A DNA stretch of 28,020 nucleotides from Acanthaster planci (Eukaryota > Echinodermata > Asteroidea > Valvatida > Acanthasteridae): positions 1,907,278 through 1,935,297 of the forward strand of contig NW_019091363.1 in NCBI RefSeq assembly GCF_001949145.1, given 5' to 3'. The notes under the pieces were generated by a model. It was not told the origin of the DNA. It searched no databases and saw nothing but the letters and a program-made list of their open reading frames with translations. This document shows positions 9,443 to 20,324 of the stretch, piece by piece (positions within the stretch are counted from its first letter, which is position 1; the number at the start of each line of letters is the position of its first letter). The translations under genes were made by a program, and so were the position numbers.

Positions 9443-12400
9443 CTAGTAGACTCTGTACTCGTAGAAGTACATGACACTCCTGGCAATGTTCCAGTTAGTT
9501 AGGAGAGATATCACAAATATGCAAATGAGGACCAGGCACGGCGGGTAGAGGAAAGCCACGGTGCGTCTTAAGAATGGCAGAGCTGTGGGGTGGAGAACAC
9601 AGGAAGATGATCAGTGGTGAGACAAGTGGTTAAGAAGAAATGTATGGTTAAGACTGATCCGTGGGCCACGCTCGAGAGCTTGTGAAACACATTCTTCAAT
9701 CTGAGGTGCATGTGCATGTACATTTGGGCAATTCAAGTCACCCATATTGATCAAAGAGATGCTTCACACTTGTACAGATGAACCTCATTAATACGAGGTC
9801 CTCCAGACTTTGTAAGTTACTTCGTATTATCAGTAATGAAACAACTAAAGACAGGGACCAAAAACTTTCCTTGTAAGCAAAATGTCATATTAGCAGTGCT
9901 CTTATCAACAACGTTTGACTATATACAACCTTAGCATTTAGCTCAGTGGTGGCTCGTTAGATCAGTCTATGAGGTCATTTAGAAATGTGGTTGAAGGGCT
10001 TGTACTGTACACCATTTGAGACCCATTCTATTTGGGCTCCACCTTTTTTCTATGTCCCCGTCACATCTGACGCAAATTCAGAACAAAGTCTTTAATTTCT
10101 AAGGGCTGGAGTGATTACGTAATGCACATCATCTGCCAAGCAAATAATAATGCATTTAGTTTGAAATCAGCTTCAATATTTCCACGTCAAGTTACACAGG
10201 TCACTTGTAACAGAGACACACAAAAAATGTCACACTTTTGGGGAGCCCGACTTTCAAAAATGACCCTTTTTTGTCGTAGAGAGCAAAATTATTCAATTCC
10301 TAAAGTGACATTGGAAACAAAAGGTTTGGTTGTTACACTCACCGCTGTATCCCAAGAAGGTAACATAGATGTAATAGGTGATGGCGATGAGCCAAAGTGT
10401 GTTACCCAGCAGAGTTGACAAAAAGCTGCTACGGTCTAACAACGCTGAGGTACAGAAAATATAAAATAACTTGATTGGAAAGAGTTGCAGTGACGACTAG
10501 GCTGCTGGCATAAACTTGCTTCCATTTGTCACCACAGACCTGAAGATTTGTATCTTAGATCACATGTAAGACCTCGAAAGAAAGATTTTGCTTGAAGTAA
10601 AATTGTTTGGCCCTCCGGATTAATCTCAAAGAGTTCCTGAGAGCTGTTCCTGCTTCTGAGCAATTTGTCGCAAAATTTCTCCTACTGATTATCTGATCCT
10701 GTGGGCCACTTGTTTGCAACTTTGAGCTATCTTTGAGCTAACAGGCCTAGTTTACAAGTGTGCCAATAGATTGTACTAAGTAGTACCCATGTGCGCATGC
10801 ATAAGACCCAAATGAAATCCTAGTTGGCCCCATGTCTAAGCCATGGCGTCAGACAAGATATCTAAGGCCAGGTCCAACTTATTAGTTGGCAGTTTCCACA
10901 GACGTGTTATTTTCAGGAGTGGCCGAGGAATTTGGACACTTCCAGAGTGAGATGCTGAAGCAGAACCTAGCCTAGCTTAGCTGCACTCGATGGCATTAGG
11001 GAGGGTCTCATCGTTCTGAACGGTTGGAACGTCCCATTCAGGACACCGAGTTCTCATTCTGGAACGGATGGCCTTCCACCTGGTAACACAGTTTTCCCGC
11101 TGGAATGCTGCCTCAGCAAGGTCTATGCATGAAGTGGAATGCTAGTGTTCCAGAGGGAACAGTCCAGCAGAACACACATGTTCCAAACTGTTGAGATGCT
11201 CCCTTAGGTTTGACACAAGTAAACTCCTGCCTGCTTCCAAAAGTAGTAGTAAGCCCAGCAGTTAAGCCAGAGCACACCCTCTTGATCAGGCTGGGAATAC
11301 ACTCTCGCATCAGGTGGTTATTTCAAGATGGCAGAGTACATGTATTGGGAGTAACACATTCAAGGGCAGCCATAGTTTCTGCACCCTCTTTATACAAGAG
11401 ATTTTTTTGTGCACATTCAAGCAAAATCTGACTTTGCAGAGTATGTGCCAATCCAGCATTCACACTCATATCAACTTACGGATATAAAGGAGGAGTTGCA
11501 CAACATGAAGGATGATAAGGAGTGGAAAGAATGCATTAAGATGGACATCAAAGGCAAAGCCCCACTCTACATCTGGCTTGTTTCCTCCCGACACTCTCAG
11601 GTATCTGTTGGCCACAAACCTACAGCGGAACAATTAAAACATCACAACACTGCAGGGAACACCTGATTCATGTCTGGGAAAAATTACATCCAATTGTCTT
11701 TTGTAATCATGAACACTTTGAAACACGTTTTCAATTGATTCGTTAACGCTAGCCATGCCACATCCAAAGAAATTCTACCCAATAAGCCTCAATGGCTTGG
11801 GCTATGCAGTCAAGACATGTTTAAATTAGACAAGCACACTTCCGTGGGAAATTAAATGCATATAAGAAAGATTTTAATGGGTCGGCAAAGCCAAGGCATA
11901 TCAATGCTTCTTGTCAGCATAATTTCAGAAGCAGCTAGCGCTGCGATTTTCAGCAATGTGATCAATGTTTGTCTCGTCTCACCACAGCACTGTTGCAATC
12001 AACAGACCCACTCCAATACAGTCCACAAACACCACCCACAGCAGGAACTTGAAGAAATGCAGCACTCCTAGCTGCAAGACGATGGCGAACCCCACAGAGG
12101 AGGCTGTGAATGCAACAAAGAAAGATGCAGTGAAGACACTGACAAAGGTCCCAGCCTCTTTTAATGGGTGAAGAAGATTTCTGGTCTTGATTGGCGGGCC
12201 TAGGAGGTGAATAGCACCACAGTGATTACATAGAATATAGTTTTTATTCCATTGGGATGTACAGATACTAATCATTTCATTCCAACATCACACATTCTAT
12301 TACTTCACTGCAGAAAGATCAATTGACCTATGTAGTGATGACATCAGACTTGGTTTACACACATGCACCTTGCTATGGAGCCAGTGGGGGCCTATAGTTC

Positions 12401-15391
12401 GATGCGTACCATAGGAAAGCATGAATGAAAACAAAGTGTGCAGTTATCAATACAGGAGTCTATCCGCTCTGAGCAGGAACAAAAGAGGGCGTGTTTCAAA
12501 ATGAAATTGTCAGTCCTTTGGTAGGTGTCACAAAGTTCCTTTTACATGTACCTCTCAGAAGACTTGTACATGTTTATGTTTGACAGTGTTGTTGGCTGTA
12601 GTCAAATCTTCTGTTGGTCTAAGGTTGAATGGTTTCGGTGTAAGAGAAGGTTAAAGGTGTGTTCGTCGCGGGAAAATTTTAAATAGGTTTGGGGTCCTTG
12701 GGACTTCTGGGGTAGTGCGACGTCGCCAGGTGATTGTTTTTTGATATATGACGCAGTAGCGAGCCAGAAAAGCAAGTACGACGAATGATAACAGGACCAG
12801 AATGTTTGCTGGGAGGTGGGCTCGTAACCGTTACGTGAACGATCCTCAAAGGCAACTTAATGAGTCAGTCACATTGTGCCGAATAATGGCTGTACTATCA
12901 AAATAAGCCAAAATAACGTTTAATTTAATACCAGCGTGACAGTTGATTGGGAATTGTATTTTGGATTCTCGCCACCTTTTGAATTTGTAATTCTAAGCTT
13001 TAACCAGTGCCGTTTCATATGATTCGATTGAGTCTGGTGTTAGGATTTTGATCGAATGAAAAATCGGTTGCCGTTGGTGATTTAAGTTTGTATGTAAATG
13101 TTGTATTAAACAGTGCGCACTGATTTGTTAAATTGATTTAACCATTTGATGTTGAGCTGTCTTCATAATGTATTCAAATACCGAGTACGAGTCAGACCAT
13201 AATGAACCTTGAATTTCTCATTCCTCATCCAAGCATGTTAACTAAATAGGCTCTCACCCTTCTTACAGAAAATAATTTTCTTCTCGGGTCGTTTGACTCC
13301 ACGGGGTCATTCTGACAGTAGGCATTCCCTGCATAGGCGCGCAAGTTTATACGCGTTTGACATGGAGGACACCGAGTGCACGCAACAAATTGAGTCTGGA
13401 GTTTATGGCCGTTGCGTGCACGCCGAACGCGTACAAGAACCCGGCTGGAAAACTTAGTACTGTCTGTCTTTCTGCCAGTGAGGGCACACTTCAGCTCAGG
13501 GTGGATTGTGAACTGCCTCATCTACTGGGGCAGCTGATGACTGAGGGAAAATCATGCTGCGTATTTCTAATCCTTACAAACAGCAGCCGGTCTACAGAGT
13601 AGGTTCATTAAAAATCAGGACCACAAACAGGCAGAGGGGGGCATGGCCCTGTCCGTTAAACCTGGATCTAACCTTGTTAATAGGAAAATACACTTGCACA
13701 TCAATGGATGTATTTTATGTTAGTCGAGCTCATCTCCAAGTACAGTGAGTACTGATGCCATTGTACCGAAGACTCATTCACTTCTGGATGGAAAGTAACA
13801 ACTACAGCAATGCATCCCTGGTATGAGCCACCAAATTGATCTGAAACCACGGCTGCATCCGAATCTCTTGTCTAGAGCTAGGTCTAGGTCTTCGCTCCAT
13901 TAGAAATGCGTGGAGATGCGTAGGTACGTGTAATAGACCTAGCCGTAGCTCTGGAAGCCCGTTTCGGACACGGCCCACATTTGGAAACCACCTCTACAGA
14001 ACCATGTTAAATCTGAACTACTGAAGCCAATGATCATGAGGCACTGTGTTCATTGTTAGCTTACCACATAAGCAAATGCTGAGCAGGACAAGGAAGGCAG
14101 GGTCATCCCTTGCCCATTGGTCCTTGGTTTCTATGGAAACAGAATGTGAAATAAACAGAAACTATACAACTGAAAACTGTAGGGAGGAAATTCCCTGTAA
14201 CATTTGTAAATAAATGTTACAAAGGGGATAAAAATCACTGTGTAAAATTGGTGATACCCGATAGATATCCACTATCCCGTTTGTAAGTGACTTCGTCACA
14301 AAGGCCAACGCGCCACGATGTGTAAGCTTCCATTGGACGATCGCTGAAGTTGTGTGTTAACTTCCGGTTCCATGTAAATGGCAAACAATGCGTGTAACTC
14401 CAAGTGCAGTGGGCGTGGTTTAAACTGAAGTGACGTCACACTTACGAACCGGATACGCAAATTCATACACTCGTTTGACCACTTATTTAGATATAATTTG
14501 CATGTACGTGTAAATGATTTATTTATCTTGATGTTATCTCTTGAAAACTTCCTTTCAACTCTGACCTCTAAGCATCTGAAATGCAGAATGCCAGCTGCTG
14601 ATGATCAACAGACATAATGTATGTAGATCCCATGTGCTTTCAACTGAATATTCAGTTGAATCAATTCTTAGTTGATTCATTCTGCTTTGGACCTTGAAGG
14701 TACATGTACATGTACTATGCACGTGTACACACACTTGATGAATCACTTACGTTTGCTATACTGGAAATTACGGTACCTGCAAGGGAAAAACACCAAGAAA
14801 ACTTTTCAGATTGATATTGATTGAATATCAACCGACAAATTTACAATGGTGCATGTACCAATGCACAGGTGGACCATTCTGCCAATTAACTAAATAACCA
14901 CCAATCTTTATGCTCAACAATTTCCTCTATGCAGATTTTGTAAGGGTGCATAATTTCCAAATGTATACATGCTCACTTGGGTGGGCCTGTATTATTTCTT
15001 CAACATTTTGTTCAGTGCCAATGTTAGAAAAATGAACCAAATTCACTCCAACAAAAATGTACCATCTACTGTAAGGCTGACCAGTGCACAAGAATGGTAG
15101 CTGGTTTTCAAAAAGTCCTGAATTGAAGAAAACGTACTGCAGATCCTGGGAGTGGATGACGTTTGATTTTAGCCCCACTTACACTTTTTGTGGAGAGACA
15201 AGTAAGTATATCATTTGCCACATTGCGAACTCAAAGTCCATCTGCCGAAACATGAGAATCCGGCGCATAAACTTGCGACGTTTGGCCTGCGCCGTGTGTC
15301 TGTTCTCCAGCATGGGGTTGGGACTGGTTGGACGAGACCCATTTGGACTGGTCGGGGGAGACGACTTGGCTATGATGACTGACGTCAACAT
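9443..15391 (-). CDS. UNC50: UNC50 Golgi/inner nuclear membrane protein, complete coding region in seven exons
   Basis: UNC50 (yeast Gmh1) is a multi-pass membrane protein of the Golgi and inner nuclear membrane; in nematodes it is needed for nicotinic acetylcholine receptor trafficking, and Gmh1 contacts Arf-GEFs. Coding exons on the minus strand: 15391-15183, 14776-14751, 14130-14065, 12103-11983, 11619-11480, 10444-10343 and 9582-9443 (stop TAG 9445-9443). All six introns are GT-AG and all split codons (Val, Gln, Ala, Trp, Pro, Ala) join in frame, giving 267 residues against 259 in human. Signatures include FRQMDFEF (near 50), TKDQWARDDPAFLVLLS (80-96), VDCIGVGLLIAT (near 130), DVEWGFAFDVHLNAFFPLL (near 157-175), GNTLWL and YYIYVTFLGYS (to 221). 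Membrane segments are expected at about 89-112, 114-141, 168-187, 198-221 and 231-251. The first ATG is 15391; the frame is open further upstream without another ATG seen nearby. The N-terminus carries a local PTSPN duplication. Exon 2 is only 26 bases. Confidence 0.96.
9775..9921. mobile_element. Pogo/Tigger-like MITE, diverged copy 2
   Basis: It is flanked by TA (9773-9774 and 9922-9923). Read on the minus strand it starts TAGTCAAACGTTGTTGATAA and then matches the order of words in the copy at 6444-6614, including AAGAGCACTG(C/T)TAATA. It is more diverged and slightly shorter. It lies downstream of the first coding base of the last UNC50 exon's intron side, in intron 6 of UNC50. Confidence 0.65.
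13850..13976. mobile_element. Short inverted-repeat element in UNC50 intron 3
   Basis: The left end reads GGCTGCATCCGAA and the right end, on the other strand, GGCCGTGTCCGAA. A second inner inverted pair, AGAGCTAGGTCTAGGTCT and AGAGCTACGGCTAGGTCT, gives nested stems. No coding content. It is probably a MITE or foldback relic; boundaries are approximate. Confidence 0.6.
14197..14222. repeat. Small hairpin TGTAACATTT / AAATGTTACA
   Basis: Ten perfectly complementary bases per arm with a 6-base A/T-rich loop, extended by CCC upstream and GGGG downstream. It lies in UNC50 intron 2. No function can be assigned. Confidence 0.7.
14273..14455. mobile_element. MITE with TATCC...GTAAGTG ends in UNC50 intron 2
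   Basis: The left end, TATCCCGTTTGTAAGTGACT, mirrors the right end, which on the other strand reads TATCCGGTTCGTAAGTGTGA. Pairing includes the inner GTCAC. About 183 bp, without a reading frame. The target duplication is not clear. Confidence 0.65.
14639..14680. repeat. Two adjacent palindromes in UNC50 intron 2
   Basis: A perfect 22-bp palindrome occupies 14639-14660 (core CAACTGAATATTCAGTTG). It overlaps a second hairpin, TGAATCAATT / AGTTGATTCA, ending at about 14680. Both are AT-rich. They may be remnants of a TIR element or chance structures. Confidence 0.6.
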
Positions 15392-16033
15392 CTTCACTTC
15401 AGGTTTCCTCTCATCTGCTGAAGTTAATGCAGAGTGTAAACAAACGGTTATTCGATTACAAGTTTACCTGCAACAGTAATCATTTTGTATTTGGAAGCGT
15501 AACTGGTATCTTTACGAAATTTAAAATGGAGGGCCTGACGTCTCTATCGGGTAGAATAACTCTTCTTTTGCCTAGCTGAATTTACGTGTACATGCACATT
15601 AAAACTGGATAAACATCGGGCACTGTGACTTTTAAGATAAATTTGTATGTCAGGTCCTAGTCAGATGAGCAGTCGGAAGCAGTTTTCACATTTTTCAGTT
15701 TTTATTTAATAGCTCAAGAAGCCAAAGTTTGTGTAGATCTCATGAACAAACGCTAGTTTTTCTTTGAAAAACTCATACTTTTTTTGTCATGGCCCATAGA
15801 CTTTGTGCATGACTCAGCAAGTTATACTCTTTCTCGTTTTAGATGTGAAGAAAAAGAGTGGGCAATGTGAATGTTACGACTGTATGCTTAAGTGCACTCA
15901 TCATGAGTCAACTTGTCTGAATCAATGATTTGTCTCACCCTCAACGGTCAACTTGTCTGCCTATTTGAGGCACAGACAGTCGAGCTGTTCAGAGCTGAGT
16001 CGGCAAAGGGTTCACTTGTCCAAACCCCTGTTT
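15392..16033. other. UNC50 5' region up to the assembly gap
   Basis: Upstream of the UNC50 start codon on the minus strand. A possible acceptor, TTCAG, lies about 30 bases before the ATG, so a 5' UTR intron is possible. A short upstream ORF ATG (MRGNLK, stop) sits in that leader. No other exon is recognised. Confidence 0.4.
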
Positions 16034-16160
16034 NNNNNNNNNNNNNNNNNNNNNNNNNNNNNNNNNNNNNNNNNNNNNNNNNNNNNNNNNNNNNNNNNNN
16101 NNNNNNNNNNNNNNNNNNNNNNNNNNNNNNNNNNNNNNNNNNNNNNNNNNNNNNNNNNNN
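16034..16160. other. Assembly gap of 127 Ns
   Basis: All bases are N. True content and length are unknown. The gap lies in the UNC50-COA5 intergenic region, so 5' UTR or promoter sequence could be missing. Confidence 0.99.
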
Positions 16161-16452
16161 ATCCAGGCCTACTGACTGCCTTTAAACTGTCATGAACTGT
16201 TACTTTTTTCTTCAAATTTTCTAAATTACATGTGACATGCAGCCTGTAGGCCTAGGACATGTAGCACTAGGCCTACAGATAGGCCTATAGTTCATGAAAG
16301 ACATGGGCTATAAATGGCACTGTCTTGATAGATGTACATGACACCGCCACTGTGGCATGGCACTGACAGTCATGACAGTGTTCAGGCTTTGGGGTTAATT
16401 AAATTAGGCTAGTACAAAAAAGTACAGTACATGTAAATTATACGTAGGCCTA

Positions 16453-17133
16453 GCCCCACTAATAGTGTGGCACGGACTCTCCTCCCGATCCATCCTTAGC
16501 CACACATCCGTATACGCAATTTTGTGTCGGCGTATTGAACATTTCGGTGCACCCACTTATCATCGTGGGCGCAATTTCTTTTGCACACGAACATGATTCT
16601 TGACCTTTCCGCTTTCTAAAAACCATTAATTGAATGATTTCATTCACACTATTTGGGTATTTTCCAGTCTTTTTGCCTTTATCCATTCAATCTAACGGGC
16701 TCGCTTTCACAGTCGCCATCTTTGAAATAAGGTCGTTGAACATTACGTCACTTGATCCCTCATCGTTTTGACAGCTCTTCCATGTTAAGACATCTAAACT
16801 GCTGCCAAAGTTTTGGAAGAGCCCATTGGTATATGTAGTATCTTATCGCTCAGTCTGTGTATTACATATGTCTTGACTTGGAACAAAATAAATAAAGGCA
16901 AAAAGAAAGGAAAATACCCGAATAACATGAGTGAAATCATTCAATAAATGGTTTTTAGAAAGCGGAAAGGTCAAGAATCATGTTCGTATGCAAAAGAAAT
17001 TGCAACCACGATGATAAGTGGGTGCGCCAAAATGTTCAATATTCCGACACGAAATTGCGAATATGGATGTGTGGCTAAGGATGGATCGGGAGTGAGAGTC
17101 CGTGCCACACTGTCACTAGTATAGTAGTGGGGC
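16453..17133. mobile_element. 681-bp foldback element with about 235-bp inverted arms and TA flanks
   Basis: The left arm (16453-16688) and right arm (about 16889-17133) are inverted copies, about nine in ten positions alike by eye. The outer ends are GCCCCACTA and TAGTGGGGC, each flanked by TA (16451-16452 and 17134-17135), as expected for a Tc1/mariner-like insertion. The left arm carries a 75-residue minus-strand frame (16686-16459). The right arm has an in-frame TAA and many replacement changes, so at least that copy is non-coding. The roughly 200-bp centre holds CAAAGATGGCGACTGTG on the minus strand, a promoter-like motif. It could instead be a local inverted duplication. Confidence 0.7.
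16714..16724 (-). promoter_or_regulatory. AAGATGGCG motif, possible UNC50 core promoter element
   Basis: The minus strand reads CAAAGATGGCGACTGTGAAAG. AAGATGGCG matches the YY1-type element often located at or just after the start site of housekeeping genes. It faces UNC50 but is 1.3 kb from its start codon and lies inside the foldback element, so its role is uncertain. Confidence 0.3.
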
Positions 17134-17743
17134 TAATGTAGGCCTACATCAACTACAAATAAATTCCATGTGCTTTCAAAGCAGTACATGTTTACACAAC
17201 TAACTCAACTGCCATGCTCTGCCTCTAGATGTGGGCCTAGCCTTGTAGCCTACGTCACCTAGCGCCACGGGCCGGCGTTGATAATTCTTCACGAAATACA
17301 TTAAGCTGTAAGTGTAACGTACGTTGGTGATACATGTGAAAGTTAGTCAGCAATAAACAAGAATATTCGGCCTACCTGTAAATTCAGGTGAACTTTACTG
17401 AAAGAGTACAACAGATATAAGGGTTGGATATATTCTGCAGTCTTTTACCCTAAATGGTGTGTAAAATACATCTTGTCAAGTAGATGCAGAGCCATTAACC
17501 AGGTACAATGTACATGTCGGTACGTTGGAACATTTCCCGTGGCAGATGGAACCTCGACCGCAATATATTGAACTAAAACGTGTTGGAAAGTAAAACAATA
17601 TCAGGAAAAAATACGATTGTGCGTTCAAATAAATCTTTCTGTGAAACTATTTTTATGATTGTCCAAAAAGGTTTATACATATTTTAATAACTCCAAGATG
17701 ACTTTTTCTTGTGTGTTTTCCTGTTGAAATAATTTTATTACAA
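17134..17743. other. COA5 upstream region
   Basis: About 600 bases between the foldback element and the putative COA5 start site. No exon recognised. It contains TAGGCCTA-like words and AT-rich sequence without strong repeats. Confidence 0.4.
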
Positions 17744-17755
17744 AAGATGGCTGCG
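17744..17755 (+). promoter_or_regulatory. AAGATGGCTGCG motif, likely COA5 start-site element
   Basis: A close match to the YY1-type AAGATGGCGGC element, 75 bases upstream of the COA5 ATG and in the same orientation. Its ATG opens a short upstream frame (MAAPMCV, stop at 17768-17770) that ends before the main start. Position and orientation make it a plausible transcription start region. Confidence 0.5.
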
Positions 17756-17829
17756 CCCATGTGTGTATAATGAGTTGAGGTTTGGTGCAGCATTTGAATT
17801 TTCACGTGAAAATACAGAGATTCTGCATC

Positions 17830-20324
17830 ATGCCAAAATACTTCGAGGATAAGGAAGAATCTAAAAGACCTTGTTCTGGAGTGAGGGAAGATCTGAAGAC
17901 ATGTCTTCTTGAAAGCGACTGCGTCAGAATTGTGAGTCTGCCCAGTCTAGCAGGTCTAGTGCCAGCATGGAGGAAGGAACACAGTGTTCCTTCCTCCATG
18001 GTGCCAGTGATCAGGCATCGGCGTGCATTAGCATTATTATAATAATTAGGCCTAAATTATATTGAAAAATGACACAGTGCAAGTGATGACAAATGCTTAA
18101 CATGTACATGTAAGCTCGGGGAGTCTGGGAGCTGTACGTCATTAACATTTGAATGTCAGTTGTGCTTAATTTGTGAATTTTCCCTTGTCTTCCTGTTCTA
18201 TTCATATTTTATTTTTGTTTGTATTGTAATCAAACAGCCTTGTCCTATTTTCAGGTTTCTCCATGCACGCATGAATTTTGGTGTTGTAAGCTTAGTTTGG
18301 AATGCTGTATATCTCAAAAATGACAAATTAATGTATACATTGAAAACAGTTGTAAAATAGTCAATTTGAGATGAAGAGTAACCTCGATTAGGCCTACGGT
18401 CAATCAATTGTAGTCCTTGCAGTATGTTGGAACAGTGTCTCACTTTTTTTCCTTTATAATTGAATTTTTGTTAGTTTGTCACAAACAATGCGAAATATTA
18501 TTACCGCGTTGTTGTCATCATTTTGATTACTATGTTCTGTGGAGTTCTCCTCTTCATTCCATTTATTAAGTTTGGGCATTTCTTCCATTTATTTTTTATT
18601 ATTTAAAAGCGGTAGACCTGTATAAAAATCTACATGTACACGAAAACACAGTCCAAAAATCAAAACTGTGTAAAAGTGTAGATCTTGGTTTGAAAACTGC
18701 TTTATAGCCAATTGCAATCTGCATGTACTCACTGTTGCTGGAAAATGTTTCTGTTCTCTTGATTTTGATAAAATCATATGAATTATACACCATGTATTTA
18801 GGGAAATATGTATGAAAGTACCTGAACTAGGAATTATCATGTACTTTCAGTTCAAATGTGCATTTAAATATGAGCCCTTTTTTGCTAACCATGTAATACA
18901 TTACATTATACATACATGTACATGTACTTGGCATCTTGTGACAGTACATGTACATGTATTTACCATGTTTACTTGTTTCATTTGAAGACTGATAGAACCA
19001 AAATTACGACCCAATATTTGTTGATGAAGGTGCATGGAAAATAATACAAACATTTCGAAGCCACAGAAATGAATTCCTTGTAACAACGATGTATTTCATA
19101 TTTTGTTAGTTTTCTGTTGTTTTTCTTTCATTTTTTCAGGACAAGAAAACACCCAAAGAATGTTTACAGCCTGGCACTAATGTGAATGACCAATGTCGAG
19201 CACTTCAGGTTGCATTCTTTGAATGCAAGAGGTCACTTGTGAGTACAGTGGTAGATGTTCAGACTTCTTGCAAGATTTTGCCCAGGTCACTGCAGGGGGC
19301 TGGAGTAGACTGGATATTGGAAAGGACACCTTCTATATTTCATAAATCTTGGCCTCTGTCCCTTCCCCACCTCCCATAGTTGTACACACACTGTCGGACT
19401 TCACCCAAACATACATCTACCATAGACACTCACTTGGACTTCTCCCCAAAAGCTGTAGACAGTTGATCATTGATGTCCCACAACCTCATCCTGTCTCCTT
19501 TTTGTCAGTTTGAATTATTTGTTAAGTCAACAAAGAGAACACGAACAACACAAAATATCTTGTTAAGAATTGTAAAATGCTATACACGTGAAGCGATTTA
19601 AGTAGTGAGCAGAAATTTCATTCAATAGCATCTGCATGTAGTCAAGCTTTTCAGTTGAAGTGTAGCTTCATTGAACTTTTCTTAGACACAATTTTTCTTA
19701 AACTTTGTCTTCTTCTTCGGCATATGAAAACTCCTGTACATTCCTGTTTGGTTAAAGGCATTGAAAAGTGCACCTTTTAAACATTTCAAATAATCCATGC
19801 TTTCCTGGACAACCGAGGGCGCTGTTGCTGTGAAGTCATCTAGGGAAGACGTGGTCCAGTGCATAGGTGTTTCTGTTCAGATTGTGAGCCCAGAATTTAC
19901 TGAAAATATTTCTGAGAGAGGAGTTGATGCTTGTTTCTAAATTGAATCAGCAAATGAATCAGCAAAGAAAACTAAGTCCAGCAAAATCTACAAAAATGCA
20001 GGACTTTTTTGTTTACAAACCAATGTAACATTGAGGCTTTCTCACTGGGATGACATTGCAGTTTTGCTCATGAATATGCAAATACTCATTAGCTTAAAAC
20101 CAAAAAGGTAGTAAAATATCCTTTGAAATAGTGAACCAAAAGTTGAAAATAAGGTTAACGGAGACACAAAGGTGCATTATGAAGGTTTGTATTTTAAAAC
20201 CAATTGATTGCTGCTACCCTTTAAGTCTTATGCCCCGTATGTTTTGTGAGTCAGTCTAAATCAGATGTCGTTCATTTGACAGTTGGACACAAGGACAAGA
20301 TTCAGAGGGAGAAAGGGTTATTGA
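17830..20324 (+). CDS. COA5: COA5 cytochrome c oxidase assembly factor (Pet191 family), complete, three exons
   Basis: COA5/Pet191 is a small mitochondrial intermembrane-space protein required for early assembly of respiratory complex IV. Exons: 17830-17931, 19140-19238 and 20283-20324 (TGA 20322-20324). Both introns are GT-AG with phase 0 junctions, giving 80 residues against 74 in human. It starts MPKYFEDK, as in other members. Twin CX9C pairs are present, C15-C25 and C53-C63, plus C31 and C42 with ten residues between, as expected for disulfide import through the Mia40 route. The end is AFFECKRSL|LDTRTRFRGRKGY, almost the vertebrate end. A five-residue-longer loop (around 46-52) before C53 accounts for most of the extra length. 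There is no N-terminal presequence, as usual for this family. The 42-base last exon is well matched. Divergent neighbour: UNC50. Confidence 0.96.
17966..18000. repeat. Near-perfect 35-bp palindrome flanked by GTGCCAG direct repeats
   Basis: CATGGAGGAAGGAACAC (17966-17982) is followed by one base and its exact reverse complement (17984-18000). GTGCCAG immediately precedes (17959-17965) and follows (18001-18007). It lies 35 bases into COA5 intron 1. An RNA from this locus would fold a 17-bp stem next to the donor site. Confidence 0.9.
18903..18961. repeat. TACATG/ACATGT-rich tract
   Basis: Several copies of the self-complementary word ACATGTAC occur within 60 bases in COA5 intron 1. Similar tracts lie near 9241, 14700 and 21345. 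Confidence 0.7.

Noticed and set aside
16459-16686. 75-residue minus-strand frame starting MDKGKKTGKYPN
   Set aside because: Its inverted copy at 16889-17133 has an in-frame stop and mostly replacement changes. The frame lies in the arm of a foldback element and matches no family I know.
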